Of a DNA stretch of 64,000 bases, positions 37,680-49,032 are shown piece after piece; the first letter of the stretch is position 1, and each line of letters opens with the position of its first letter. The stretch comes from Reticulascus tulasneorum (taxonomy: Eukaryota; Ascomycota; Sordariomycetes; Glomerellales; Reticulascaceae): contig LSAX01000006.1 of NCBI GenBank assembly GCA_001557505.1, forward strand, positions 992,001 to 1,056,000, written 5' to 3'. Both the position numbers and the translations under genes were made by a program. The notes under the pieces were generated by a model. That model did no database searches. It was not told where the DNA came from and was given only the letters and a program-made list of their open reading frames with translations.

Positions 37680-38178
37680 CTTGTGCGACCTTGAGGCGAA
37701 TGAGCATGCATGGGCGCGATTATTGCCAGTAAATTAAGTAACTCTGTTTACCTTACTCAATTAAAGGACTCGGAGTTCCGATATCACATGACCAAGTTGA
37801 TGGGTTGAAGTACTCCGCGCGAGGGTGTTGTTTGAAATGGGTGGCCGGCGGTGCTGCCTACAGGCCATGATTCGCTCTCTGTCAATCGGAATCGCCACCC
37901 TACCGACGCGCTGCATCCCTTTGGACATCGGCTTGTCGCCAAGTATTGTATTTCTTTCACTCACTTGGTCTCTCTTAGTCAGACATATAATCACAACTTG
38001 AATTTGTTCAGAGCTTTGCCCCTTTATTCTTATATATTAACTTGCCAGGCCTTCCAAACATATCCCCTTTCTTCAGAAGGTGATAAATTCAACTTCACTT
38101 ATTCACCTTCACCCTGTTTCCCGGTCTTTACATGCGATTACTGGCCATTCTCCCTCCCTCAAGGCCATAGTCAGGAGA
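37680..38178. other. Intergenic after transhydrogenase gene
   Basis: No supported gene. The stretch should hold the transhydrogenase 3' flank. Frames that cross it continue into the low-complexity region that follows. Confidence 0.45.
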
Positions 38179-38520
38179 ATGGAAGTTCGAACGAGCATGT
38201 CAGTCGCCGACACCCCTATCCCCACGACCGAGGCAGAACCAGAGGTCGACACCATGTCTCGTCGCGCCTCAGCTTCCACCATGGCCTCCGGCGGCAGCGG
38301 ACAGGACCGAATGAGGGGTCGCCGGTCGAACGCCCCAAGTCCAAAGCCCATGGTGGACAGCGGCCGGAAGAACTACGGAAAGAGGAAGAAGAGAAAGAAG
38401 CCGAAGGAAAAAAGGACGGCAAAGGAAGAAAGGATGGCGGAGGAAGAAAGGACGGCGAAGGCGAGGATGAGGGAGTGGACGAGGACGAGGATTTTGATGA
38501 CGGCAAGGATGAAAGCATGA
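38179..38520 (+). CDS. Doubtful low-complexity basic ORF
   Basis: A 113-codon frame starting MEVRTSMSVADTPIPTTEAE, with MSRRASASTMASGGSGQDRM next, reads like a disordered fungal N-terminus. Its second half is a Lys/Arg/Glu purine-rich tract, and the +1 frame is also open there, giving an acidic version ending in EGEDEGVDEDEDFDDGKDES. One of the two frames, or a splice between them, may be real. No domain is recognisable. This may equally be non-coding purine-rich sequence. Confidence 0.25.
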   Translation: MEVRTSMSVADTPIPTTEAEPEVDTMSRRASASTMASGGSGQDRMRGRRSNAPSPKPMVDSGRKNYGKRKKRKKPKEKRTAKEERMAEEERTAKARMREWTRTRILMTARMKA

Positions 38521-39565
38521 ATAGAGGACTGACTGGGGAGATAAAGCATTAGGATGACAAAGCGCGAGAGTGTATGATCAGGAGACGACGACAGCGACGA
38601 CAGCGACGATAGCGACGATAGCGACGATAGCGACGACCATAATGACGAGAATGATATCCCTTTTCCAAGTCCCGGAGGCGAAACTGCCCAGATAGCACCC
38701 CAAATCCCTTCTGCTCAGAATCTCCCACGTCTTCTCGCGACTCTGCCGCCATGTGATTCGCTTAGTCGCCTTGTTTTCGTCGGCCATGAATACGCCCTCT
38801 GTACAATGCGAAACCCCCTCGTCCCTCTCATCCTACCACTCCTCTTCCTTTTGTTGCCGTTTGGTAGCGAAGTTCTCTCCGTTTCTCGGACCCCCTAAGC
38901 CACGTTGTAAGTCAACAGTTGCTCGGCGCCGATGACAGTTTTGGAGCCGTTGTGAGAGCGTAACTGACACTGGTTGTTAGGCAAGCCATCCGCCTGATCT
39001 CGAGATGGCGGCTCGACCTCCTGCGTTCTTCAGCCTTGCGAACGACAACAGCTCCGAAACGAGCTCTTCGCCGCTGCCGTCTCCTCCTCCAACGCGCCCA
39101 GCGTTCCCATCCTCGTCGTCGCCATCCTCACCATACTCGCCAGCACCATCCTCATCCCCATCATCGTCATGGTCTTCCTCATTGTCCTCCTCGCCCTCAC
39201 TACCCGCTTCGAGCGCAAACCACGGTCTTCGACCGCAGACTGGTCTTCAACTTTGCATGCCTTGTCGTTGCTTTCTCCTGGCTTTGGGAGTTCGCTAACA
39301 CTGACATTCTGGAGAGACTGTTTCGGCTGACGTTGAGAGGGACACGGGACACAGGACGCGGTCATGGCAGGCGCTAGGAAGACCCGGAACTTGAATTGAA
39401 GCTGCGGATTGGAAAGAAAGAATGTGCTTTTGACTTAAATGCTGTGGCTAGACTGGTGCAAATGCCTCAGGCGAAAGTAAGACTTGTGTGAATGAACATC
39501 CAACGGCAACAGTTTCCCACAATCATGCCTACATAGTCGAACAAGAAAACATCATATGGACACCT
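38521..39565. other. Unresolved membrane-type frames, possible broken gene
   Basis: Several pieces look coding but no single model works. At 38806 (+) a frame starts like a signal peptide (MRNPLVPLILPLLFLLLPFG) but stops after 30 codons. An intron-like unit follows at 38907-38980 (GTAAGT donor, CTGAC branch site, TTGTTAG acceptor). Downstream, the frame open from 38998 to 39330 encodes a clear helix (VPILVVAILTILASTILIPI and on) then TTRFERKPR. A second hydrophobic stretch (LVFNFACLVVAFSWLWEF) lies in a different frame near 39250-39300. On the minus strand, a 69-codon frame at 38787-38578 ends in a Val/Ile/Ala helix coded by a 9-bp repeat. A frameshifted or complex spliced membrane-protein gene is possible. 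The last ~190 bases before 39565 are met10 3' flank. Confidence 0.3.
38584..38636 (+). repeat. 9-bp tandem repeat (AGCGACGAT type)
   Basis: About six imperfect copies of a 9-base unit of the form AGCGACGAY. Read on the minus strand it encodes a Val/Ile/Ala-rich hydrophobic stretch. Confidence 0.85.
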
Positions 39566-42500
39566 CTAGTACACCTCAAGCACATACCTCCCCTCCTCCT
39601 TCAGCTTCTCAATCTCCTTCTTTGGATCGACCTTCCGCCCGCTCTGCTTGGCCTCATACGCAATAGCCTCCTTCAGGACGTCCGTCACATCCGGCACCGG
39701 CCATGTCGGGCCGCAAAGATAGAAGCTTCCTTCCTCGTGCACATATGCCTTGACCACATCACGCAGCGTCTCCCTCATGCGATCCTGGATATAGATCTTC
39801 TGAGGCTGGTCACGACTGAACGCCGCACCAAGAAGGGTGATGACACCCGCATCGAGATAGGCCTCCCATTCTTCGCCGTATAGGTACTCTTCCCGCTGAT
39901 GGCGCGAGCCGAGATACAACAGGATAGATCCGATTTTGATACCCTGTGCTTTTTGCATGGCCCGGTACTGCACGAAGGCGCGGAAGGGGGCGAGACCGGT
40001 ACCAAGCCCGGCCATGATGAGGGGTGCAGTGGGGGAGGTGGGGAGTTTCATGACAGACGGCTTGACGGAGACGGTCACGGTGGTGCCCACGGCAAGCTGG
40101 GCGAGGTAGCGGGTCGCTTGGCCATAGCGAGTGCGGCCTTTAGGATCGACCCAATCGACGACGACGATCATGAGTGCGACGGAGGTGGGGGTCACGGCTT
40201 GGGCGGAGGCGATGGAGTACTCGCGGCGCTTCGAAGGCGAGATGATTCGGGCAAGGTCATGGATGGCGGGTCGGGCAGAGGGGAATTCCTCCAAGACGTC
40301 GACATAGGTGACGGTGTCGACCTCGGAGCGCTTCTTGAACTCGTCGGCGCCTTCTTTGCCGCCCAATTTCTCGAGCTTCGCCTTCTCAGTCTCATCGGTG
40401 GCGAATTCCGCTAGAGCTTCGTAGAAGCGCTTGGGTGGCTTGCCGAGGATATCGATGTTTTGGACGAGCGACTGATACACGGTGCGCGTCTCCAGCACGG
40501 CCGGATCCTCGCGCGAAGGAACTTGAATCAGATCGTCAGCGTTGAGGTTGTAGAAGGCGATGAAGTCTTGGATTTGCGCCACGTCGTTATCAGCGTGGAT
40601 ACCGAGGGCTTCGCCGATTTTGTATGTCAGGCCGGATGTGCCGATATCGAATTCGATGTGGAAGACGTTGCGGTCGTAGTTCTGCGGCGTGAGGCGACGG
40701 TTTTCCTTGACGTTGACGGTGAACGTCTTGACGGCGAGTTCGGGGCGCAGGCTGATCTTTGTGCCGTAGGCTTCCTTGAAAACGAGGCCCTTGGCCGCGG
40801 CTTGCCAGTCAGCGAGCTGCGATTCTTGCTCCAACTCCTCTTTAACGAAGGGCACGAAGCTGGTGGTCTTGATGGTTGCAGGGAGTTGAGGGGTGGAGAA
40901 ATCGGTCGGCAGTTCAGCCCACGAAGCGGGAACTTCAACCTCAATGAGGCATTGGTTGATGGCATCAACACACTCGCTAAGTGTCGGAGGGAAGTCCTCG
41001 ATAAGAGCAACGCGCGCGATATCCTCGGCCGAGATATCTGGACGGGCAATCTTCAAGAAAGAGAACTCGACCAGAAGCTTGGCGGTGCTTGCGTCTTTCT
41101 CAAAGGCTGGCGAGTAAGACGAATCAAGAACAAAGAGTGCAATGGCCTTCTCCTGAATATCCCTTCGGACCGAGGCCGAGATGCGCTTCTCGATCTCCTC
41201 TTTCTTGAAGTTGGGGAGCTTCACAAGTAGCTTACCACCAGCTTTTACGCTCTTCAAGACATCGACTTCCTTTAGAAGCTTCTCATCGGCAACAACAACC
41301 ACATCGGCCTCCTCGACAGCGTACGGAGCCTCAATGGACCTCTTGGAGCTTCGGATATCGGTTCGTACTACACCACCCTGGACAAGGTTGTCGTAGATCT
41401 CGTTGACGTAAACATTGCTAGTCGACTCGCGCGAGAGCAGGTTGCCCACGACGGTGGGAGAGTTGACGGACACGGAGTTATCGACATCCCAGAAGGTGTA
41501 TTGCTGAGCCTGAATCAAGAATGGGAAGGCCTTGGGCTCCGCGTTCTTGTTGACGAACTTGCCGAAAACGTCGGCGATAGTCTGAGGAGTCAACGCTTCG
41601 GAAGCAGCAAACTTGATGTCTTGGACAGCCGGATCTCGAGACCACTTGTCGGAGAAGGAGACTGCGGTTAAGACATCCGAGAAGAGCGCAGACTGGATGG
41701 ATGCGTCGTTCACGGCAGTCTCGTTTCTAACTTGGCCCAAAACCGCGATAGTCTTGACCGAATAAGGCAGTGCGTTTAGGAATGCCTCTTCAACGAATGG
41801 CCGGTAGACGCGGACGTTGATGGCGCCAACTTTGACCCCATCGGCGGCGAGACGAGAGACAACATACTTGGCGAGCTGCGACTCGACACTTCCAAAGACG
41901 ACCAGGACGGTCTCGGGGGCCTCATGGCCATGGTACTCGAACAACTCGTATGCAGTACCGAGCTCATCGTTGAATAGCCTCAACAGCTCAACGACCTTGC
42001 CAGCAGTGTCAAGTCTCTTGTTTAGCCCAGCCGCCTCGGAAACGACGGTGTTGTAGATCTCTGCCACACCATTCTGGCTCAGAGCATCTACAACCCTCAA
42101 GCTCTCTCTGGCGAGCCGAACTCCATCATATACGTGCAGAGTTGGCAACAAAGCAGCCATCAGGGTCGCAAAGAGCGCCATATGCTGGCTCTCATACGCA
42201 CTCGAGCTCGCCACGAGGCCCAATCCCAAATCCTCCGCCAATCTCAGCGCAGCGTCGTACTCGGCAACCAGCCCATGGGCCGCATCATACTCCACAGCAG
42301 ACACATGGGCGACAAACGGGCTCGCGACGCCATACAGCAGGCTCAATTGGTCCAGCGCACCTCTCAGGTTCCTCAAACTCAGCGTCGGGGCAAGCAGCGA
42401 CTGTGGCACGGTCCGCTTCCGAATATCAAAGTCGGGGCTGAACATGTAGCCTAGCGCAAAGGCACCGGCGCCGGTCCGCGTCTGTAGAGGAACGACGGTG

Positions 42501-42799
42501 GTGCTCTCGCCACGGATGTTGGGTTCCTTGCTCGCGGCCCATGACTTGACGGCGGTGTCGAGGTCGAAGGTCGGGGGCGAGTAGGAGAAGATCTTGTCGG
42601 AGAGGAGGTAGGCGATCTGCTGGACGAGGAGCTGTGCAGTTATGTAGGTAGGCCCGGAGATGGAGGCGAGCTTGACGTCCCGGCCGAATGGGAGCGTGGA
42701 GGACTGGTTTTTGGAATCCGAAGACGGGACCTTGGCGTCGAGGACGGCAGTGCCGCTGCTTTCTTGGGCCTTGAACTGCATCTTGAAGATTGGGGCCAA
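39566..42799 (-). CDS. met10: Sulfite reductase NADPH flavoprotein subunit (Met10)
   Basis: The alpha subunit of assimilatory sulfite reductase passes electrons from NADPH through FAD to the beta subunit, which makes sulfide for Met and Cys. A single 1077-residue frame. The N-terminal half resembles the pyruvate-ferredoxin oxidoreductase-like region of fungal Met10 (SISGPTYITAQLLVQQIAYL; VRVYRPFVEEAFLNALP). The C-terminal half is the FAD/NADP reductase module: NVFHIEFDIGTSGLTYKIGE, the FAD motif RREYSIASAQAV, the NADP-side GLGTGLAPFRAFVQYRAM, LYLGSRHQREEYLYGEEW, and SFYLCGPTWPVPDVTDVL. The end RYVLEVY is the expected C-terminus. Either MAPIFKMQ or the Met six residues later could be the start. 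Its upstream side faces a 1.4-kb gap. Confidence 0.95.
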   Translation of the reverse strand: MAPIFKMQFKAQESSGTAVLDAKVPSSDSKNQSSTLPFGRDVKLASISGPTYITAQLLVQQIAYLLSDKIFSYSPPTFDLDTAVKSWAASKEPNIRGESTTVVPLQTRTGAGAFALGYMFSPDFDIRKRTVPQSLLAPTLSLRNLRGALDQLSLLYGVASPFVAHVSAVEYDAAHGLVAEYDAALRLAEDLGLGLVASSSAYESQHMALFATLMAALLPTLHVYDGVRLARESLRVVDALSQNGVAEIYNTVVSEAAGLNKRLDTAGKVVELLRLFNDELGTAYELFEYHGHEAPETVLVVFGSVESQLAKYVVSRLAADGVKVGAINVRVYRPFVEEAFLNALPYSVKTIAVLGQVRNETAVNDASIQSALFSDVLTAVSFSDKWSRDPAVQDIKFAASEALTPQTIADVFGKFVNKNAEPKAFPFLIQAQQYTFWDVDNSVSVNSPTVVGNLLSRESTSNVYVNEIYDNLVQGGVVRTDIRSSKRSIEAPYAVEEADVVVVADEKLLKEVDVLKSVKAGGKLLVKLPNFKKEEIEKRISASVRRDIQEKAIALFVLDSSYSPAFEKDASTAKLLVEFSFLKIARPDISAEDIARVALIEDFPPTLSECVDAINQCLIEVEVPASWAELPTDFSTPQLPATIKTTSFVPFVKEELEQESQLADWQAAAKGLVFKEAYGTKISLRPELAVKTFTVNVKENRRLTPQNYDRNVFHIEFDIGTSGLTYKIGEALGIHADNDVAQIQDFIAFYNLNADDLIQVPSREDPAVLETRTVYQSLVQNIDILGKPPKRFYEALAEFATDETEKAKLEKLGGKEGADEFKKRSEVDTVTYVDVLEEFPSARPAIHDLARIISPSKRREYSIASAQAVTPTSVALMIVVVDWVDPKGRTRYGQATRYLAQLAVGTTVTVSVKPSVMKLPTSPTAPLIMAGLGTGLAPFRAFVQYRAMQKAQGIKIGSILLYLGSRHQREEYLYGEEWEAYLDAGVITLLGAAFSRDQPQKIYIQDRMRETLRDVVKAYVHEEGSFYLCGPTWPVPDVTDVLKEAIAYEAKQSGRKVDPKKEIEKLKEEGRYVLEVY

Positions 42800-44253
42800 C
42801 GGACCGGGATTCCAAGCAAATAAGGAAAGAAGACGAAGTGAGGGAATTGCAGGGACTCGAGGGAGGGGAGTAGCTCAAGTACCTGGGACAGTGATTCACC
42901 AGGCCAGAGCTATCACCACTTGGATCTATGAGTTCCAATTGCAACCTCGCAGGAAGGAGTCTTTGAGAAAGTAGAAAGGAGAAGACGGAAAGTATAGAAA
43001 GAGAGAAGAAAGAAAAGAATACCTACCCACTCGACCGGAAAAGCTCCATTACGCTCGATTAACGACCGGGCCTAGAACTACATTGGCCGCGGCTTGTGGC
43101 TGTTTTTTCGCTGCAGAACTCCCTCCCATATGGGCGAAACATGTCCGAAGGCAAATGGCTTGATGCTGGACAGAATCACGCAATCGGCCACTAGCCCGGT
43201 TGCGGCCTAGCGGGGCGTGGACCCCTGGTCCCATTGAAGAAAAAATTGCTGCCCGGCGTGCGGGAGATCTGGATCTTCTTTCTTCTGGCCCATTGGTTGG
43301 TCTGTGCTCGATGTGGAATATCAATTACCACCTGAAATTCAATCCCGCCGCAAGGAAGTACGTACAATATTGTGCTTACATAACCATCTTCCCACTTGCA
43401 GATTGCTCTTCGGGCGTCGCTCGGCCTTCAATCTCTCTGAATACATCTCTCGACTGCAGTTGACCGAACTCAGAGTGTTTCTTCTGCGCTGGATCACATC
43501 TCAAGACACCGAACAGACTAAAGACTCTAGCACGGGTCTACACTTGCTTGCTCTGCGCATCCAATGCCAATGACAAGAACGGTCCCGTCCAAACAGCTTT
43601 CTCATCAGATGTTGCCCCTCTTGTATCCCCTCCCTTAAAGATGGAATCATGCGTCAACGATGAGGATGATATCCAGGACCCAAGAATACTCCCGTTTGCC
43701 GATGAAAATCCATCGCAAGTCATGGGCACTGTTCGACACCCACGTTCATCATTCTCTTTACGACAAGCTAGATGTCATCCTGCTCTGGGTTTTCGTTCAT
43801 TGAGGGGAGGCACCTTTAAGTACTCACGTAAAAGCTGCCTCGACCAATTGGCTCGTATGTGCTTGCTGTGATAACGGCTTTTGCCAAATGGCACGAGCCG
43901 TAATAGCGGGATGTACCGCTTGCATGGCCTGTGAGAAAAACTTACCACCATCGCCTATAAATCAAGTCAATCCTATACACAGCCGCTGGATCTGGATGCA
44001 ATCGTTGCGCTCTTCCTGCTCACGGTCACAACGGGAGTCCCTTTGAGGGATGCAATATCAGGGCCACTGTGGAAAGTCTTGATTTATCTGGAACTAGCTC
44101 ATGGATGCCGGGCATAAAAGTAGCCCATCTCCTCGTCGTTCCAGGGAGACCAGGCAGAAATAGCCGTTCTCCTCGTGTCTTCGCCATCGGTTGACCGCCA
44201 CACCGGCAATCCAAACCGCACCAGCCCATCCCAAACCCCATGATGCAGTACGC
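42800..44253. other. Intergenic, met10 upstream and rps14 downstream
   Basis: The met10 promoter and leader should occupy the left part, the rps14 3' flank the right end. A frame at 43548-43871 (TTG start, first ATG at about 43638) contains a plausible acidic segment (NDEDDIQDPRILPFADENPS) but no domain or splice support. I leave it as a doubtful ORF. Confidence 0.45.
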
Positions 44254-45411
<1,158 letters not shown>

Positions 45412-48400
45412 CTATTCCTCAATCCTGCCCTTGCGGAACCCAATGCCCGGAATCCTCGTTCTCAACGCCAGAGAACTCAACACGACACTAATACTGCTCA
45501 ACGCCATCGCCAGACTCGCCCACACCGGGTCCAGCCGCACGTGCTTCCCGTTGTTGGTGATTGGGAACAGACACCCGGCCGCGATCGGCACCGCAAGGAG
45601 GTTGTACACCACGGCCCAGCCGAAGTTGAGCTTGATCCTCCGAAAGACGACGCTGCTCAGCTCCAGCAGCGTCACCACTGCTCGCAGATCGCTCGTCACC
45701 AGCACGAACCCGGCGGAGGAGATGGCCACGTCGCTGCCGCTGCCGATGGCGATGCCCACATCTGCGGTCGTCAGGGCGGGGGAATCGTTGATGCCGTCGC
45801 CGACCATGGCAACGGTGGCGCGTTTGGTGGTTGATTCGCCGGTTCGGCCGACGCGGGCCTTGAGAGTGGTCTGGAGGTAGGTGATCTTCTCGGCTTTCTG
45901 GGAGGGAAGGACCTCGGCGAGGACATTGGCGGGGTCGATGCCTACGAGGCGGGCAACGGCTTTGGCGGTGGTGACGTTGTCGCCCGAGAGCATCCAGACG
46001 CGAGTGCCGCGTTTGTAGAGCGCCCGGATGATGGGAATGGATTCTGGCCGGATCGGGTCCGAGATTGAGAGAGCCGCGGCGAGAGTCCAAGGAGCATCGC
46101 CGGTGGTCGTAGTGGGCTTGGTAGCGATCAGGGCGACAGATTTGGCTTCGCTCTTCCAGGTTTGTAGGAGCGAGGACACGTGCTCCGAGATAGCAACGGC
46201 GTAGTCTCGCATCAACAGCTCGTTTCCGACGATGATTTCAAAGGATAAATCCTCCTTGGTGCCACGGTAGGTAGCCTTCATGCCTTTTCCTGGTAGTTCT
46301 TGGAGACTGTCGATTTCCGCTCGTTCAGCCGTTCGCGAAATGCAGTACGAGACAATGGCTTTGGCGATCGGGTGACTGCTGTTCTCTTCCACACCTCTCA
46401 TCACAGCTAGAAGGGTATTGACCTCTCCATCTTTGGTATTCTTCGTGTCCGGATAGATAGCAGCGTCTGTGATCTTCGGCTCCCCGCCAACGGTCAGCGT
46501 ACCCGTCTTGTCAAAAACGACACAATCCACATTGCTCGCTTTCTCGAAGGCTTCGCCGCCACCCTTTGCCAGAATTCCATGCTTTGCCGCCAAGCCAACA
46601 CCCACGAAAATCGCGGTTGGAGCTGCAAGGGCCAGCCCGCACGGGCAGGCGACGACGAAGACGGCGATGGCAAACTGAAGTGCGAAGGCTACCCACCCAC
46701 TCGAGGTGTCAAGGAAGTGTCCCGGTATGGTCTTCGTGTACCCAAGAACCATCCACACGATCCAGGTGATGATGGCAATCAGGGTAATGATAGGGACAAA
46801 GTACGCCGTCAGCACATCGGCTATTCGCTCCATCGGGGCTCTCTTCGTCTGGCCTTCGCGAACGATTTTGACGATTTGGTCCAGCATCGACTGGCCAGCA
46901 ACGCCAGTGATGCGTACCCGAACAGCTGCATCTTTGTTGACCGTTCCCGCGAATACCTCGTCACCGGGAGCCTTCTTGATAAGACGAGACTCTCCCGTCA
47001 GACTAGATTCATCGAAGCTGCTCTCCCCGTGGACCACCGTGCCATCTGCTGCGGGTGATGCACCATGAGGTACACGAATGATGTCTCCAAACTCGAGCAC
47101 ATCAACATTCACAACCGAATCAGATGCCTTCCCGGTTTTGTCCTTTTCAACTAGGATCGCGGTGCTGGGTCGAAGCTTGCCCAGCTGCTCCACCGCGTCT
47201 CCCGTTTTGGACTTGCTGTATGATTCAATCAGCCGACTGAGAAGCAGAAATAGGGTCAAGAAGACCACCGAGTCAAAGTAGAAATGCGTATCTTCAACTT
47301 CATCCGGCTTGTTTGCGGCTGCCGAGATCATTTGGCTAACCGACGAGATATATGCAATAGTCGTGCCGAGCGACATGAGCATATTCATGCTTCCAAACTT
47401 GTAGAATCGCTGGAGGATGGGTGTCCTACTTCCTCGTCTCCACAATGTTCTTACTTCTTTGAATGCACGGATGTGAAATATATCCGCGGCGAAGAAGTAT
47501 ACCGGAGTCGCAAGTATGAAAAGCGAGATTTGTGCTCGGCTGAGTCCAGATGTCCAGGGCTTCATGAGGTAGTGCCGCCCGTGGTTCCCCATAGGGATGA
47601 GACTCATGTATACTATACCAATGATGAAGGTTGGAATCGAAATGATGAAAGTGAGAGCGACGCGCCTGGTTAGTTGACGATGATGTTTCGCCGTGATCAT
47701 CTTCGAACGTTCCTCCAGACTAGGTGGGTGATATATTGATGCGTGAAAGGCAGGATCCGCAGCTTCGATAGCGGAGAGAACATGTCGAATTGTAAAGAAT
47801 GGCGCATCCGGCACGTATCGTATCTTAACCATCGGTCGCTCAATGGTGGGCTGCACGGTGATTTCCAGTTGGCGCCGGAACCCTGCTAGAGAATGCGAAA
47901 CTCGTTCAGGACAGTGTTGGCAGAAGAGTCCGTCCACGAGAATCTGCACCGTTCTCTCATGGCCACTTCTGGCCTCTGCCTTGAGGCTTGTCACAGTGTC
48001 TAGCGTTGCGTCGTAGCCAAGGTCGTCGATAAGACGAACGATCTCATCCGCCTTGCCTGCTTCTGTGAAATCCACAGTAGCACTGTTGGTCACAAAATTC
48101 ACGGCGACTTTGGATATCCAACTTCGCTTGTTGAGTTCTTCGGTGATCGTGTTGCTGCAGGCAGCGCAAGTCATGCCACCAACGGCTAGACTGGCTCTCC
48201 AAACCGTCGCATCTTCGTCGCTCTTGTCTTGCCCGATGGTAGTCACATCGTTGAGCGTCGCGTCATAACCAAGGTCGTCGATAGTTTCGACTATCTCGCC
48301 CTCTTTCCCCTCTACCATAAAGTCGACGGTTGCACTATTAGTAACCAGACTAACTGCGACTTTTGATACCCAGTTACGCTTGTTCAGTTCGTCGGCAATT

Positions 48401-49032
48401 GTGTTGACGCAAGAGGCACAGGTCATGCCTCCGACAGAAAGAGACGCACGCCATGTCGGGGTCGTGTCCCCGTCCGAGATCTGGGGCTGTTCCACGTGAG
48501 TGGAGCTGTGCATACCGGGCTTGGTGAGGATCGGATCCATGGACGAGCTGACAAGCAGTTCGTGGCCAGGCTTCGAAGATCTACATTGCTCACAATTCTC
48601 AAGGTGGGCTTTCCTGGCGTTCGATAGTGTCGGCTGGGACCTCTTAAGACCCGGAATACGCAACCACCTATCAATAGCCCCATCGCTCTGTGCAATAGCC
48701 TGACTGCTCTCTCCAAACTCGATTTGAGCTACCCTCTCCAAATCATCCTTGTCATTCGTTGCTGCTGTCGTTGTCACGCCGCATAACTCAAAGCCCGTTT
48801 CCTCTAGTGACTTGGCCATTTCCCGGATAGTGGTGGAAGCTGTCAGAGAGTTTTTGTGTTCAACCGTAACCACTGAAGTGATGATGTTTGGCGATACCCA
48901 AAAGATATCCTCTCCACATGTCTCCTCCAGGGCGTTCTTGATAGAGGAGACACATGATGGGCAATGAAGGTTGGACAGCAGGAATGAAGTAGTGATGTGA
49001 GCGGGAGCAGTCGGGGCCATATCGGCTAACAC
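45412..49032 (-). CDS. P1B-type copper-transporting ATPase
   Basis: Exports or compartmentalises Cu(I) with ATP. A single frame of 1206 residues (1202 if the second Met, MAPTAPAHI, is used). The N-terminus has four heavy-metal-associated repeats: CPSC (about 24), MTCASC (about 203), MTCAAC (about 287) and CQHC (about 371). Repeats two and three are close copies. The membrane core has the actuator motif SLTGES, the metal-site motif ACPCGLALAAPT (about 796), the phosphorylation site DKTGTLT (about 841), the SSHPIAKAI motif and GDGIND (about 1077). Four N-terminal repeats and length fit fungal copper-resistance exporters (CrpA-like), but a Ccc2-type Golgi pump is not excluded. No intron is seen. 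Confidence 0.93.
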   Translation of the reverse strand: MLADMAPTAPAHITTSFLLSNLHCPSCVSSIKNALEETCGEDIFWVSPNIITSVVTVEHKNSLTASTTIREMAKSLEETGFELCGVTTTAATNDKDDLERVAQIEFGESSQAIAQSDGAIDRWLRIPGLKRSQPTLSNARKAHLENCEQCRSSKPGHELLVSSSMDPILTKPGMHSSTHVEQPQISDGDTTPTWRASLSVGGMTCASCVNTIADELNKRNWVSKVAVSLVTNSATVDFMVEGKEGEIVETIDDLGYDATLNDVTTIGQDKSDEDATVWRASLAVGGMTCAACSNTITEELNKRSWISKVAVNFVTNSATVDFTEAGKADEIVRLIDDLGYDATLDTVTSLKAEARSGHERTVQILVDGLFCQHCPERVSHSLAGFRRQLEITVQPTIERPMVKIRYVPDAPFFTIRHVLSAIEAADPAFHASIYHPPSLEERSKMITAKHHRQLTRRVALTFIISIPTFIIGIVYMSLIPMGNHGRHYLMKPWTSGLSRAQISLFILATPVYFFAADIFHIRAFKEVRTLWRRGSRTPILQRFYKFGSMNMLMSLGTTIAYISSVSQMISAAANKPDEVEDTHFYFDSVVFLTLFLLLSRLIESYSKSKTGDAVEQLGKLRPSTAILVEKDKTGKASDSVVNVDVLEFGDIIRVPHGASPAADGTVVHGESSFDESSLTGESRLIKKAPGDEVFAGTVNKDAAVRVRITGVAGQSMLDQIVKIVREGQTKRAPMERIADVLTAYFVPIITLIAIITWIVWMVLGYTKTIPGHFLDTSSGWVAFALQFAIAVFVVACPCGLALAAPTAIFVGVGLAAKHGILAKGGGEAFEKASNVDCVVFDKTGTLTVGGEPKITDAAIYPDTKNTKDGEVNTLLAVMRGVEENSSHPIAKAIVSYCISRTAERAEIDSLQELPGKGMKATYRGTKEDLSFEIIVGNELLMRDYAVAISEHVSSLLQTWKSEAKSVALIATKPTTTTGDAPWTLAAALSISDPIRPESIPIIRALYKRGTRVWMLSGDNVTTAKAVARLVGIDPANVLAEVLPSQKAEKITYLQTTLKARVGRTGESTTKRATVAMVGDGINDSPALTTADVGIAIGSGSDVAISSAGFVLVTSDLRAVVTLLELSSVVFRRIKLNFGWAVVYNLLAVPIAAGCLFPITNNGKHVRLDPVWASLAMALSSISVVLSSLALRTRIPGIGFRKGRIEE

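Noticed and set aside
40460..41230. 256-codon frame on + inside met10
   Set aside because: Antisense shadow of the Met10 coding sequence with GC-rich third positions; no domain in the translated product.
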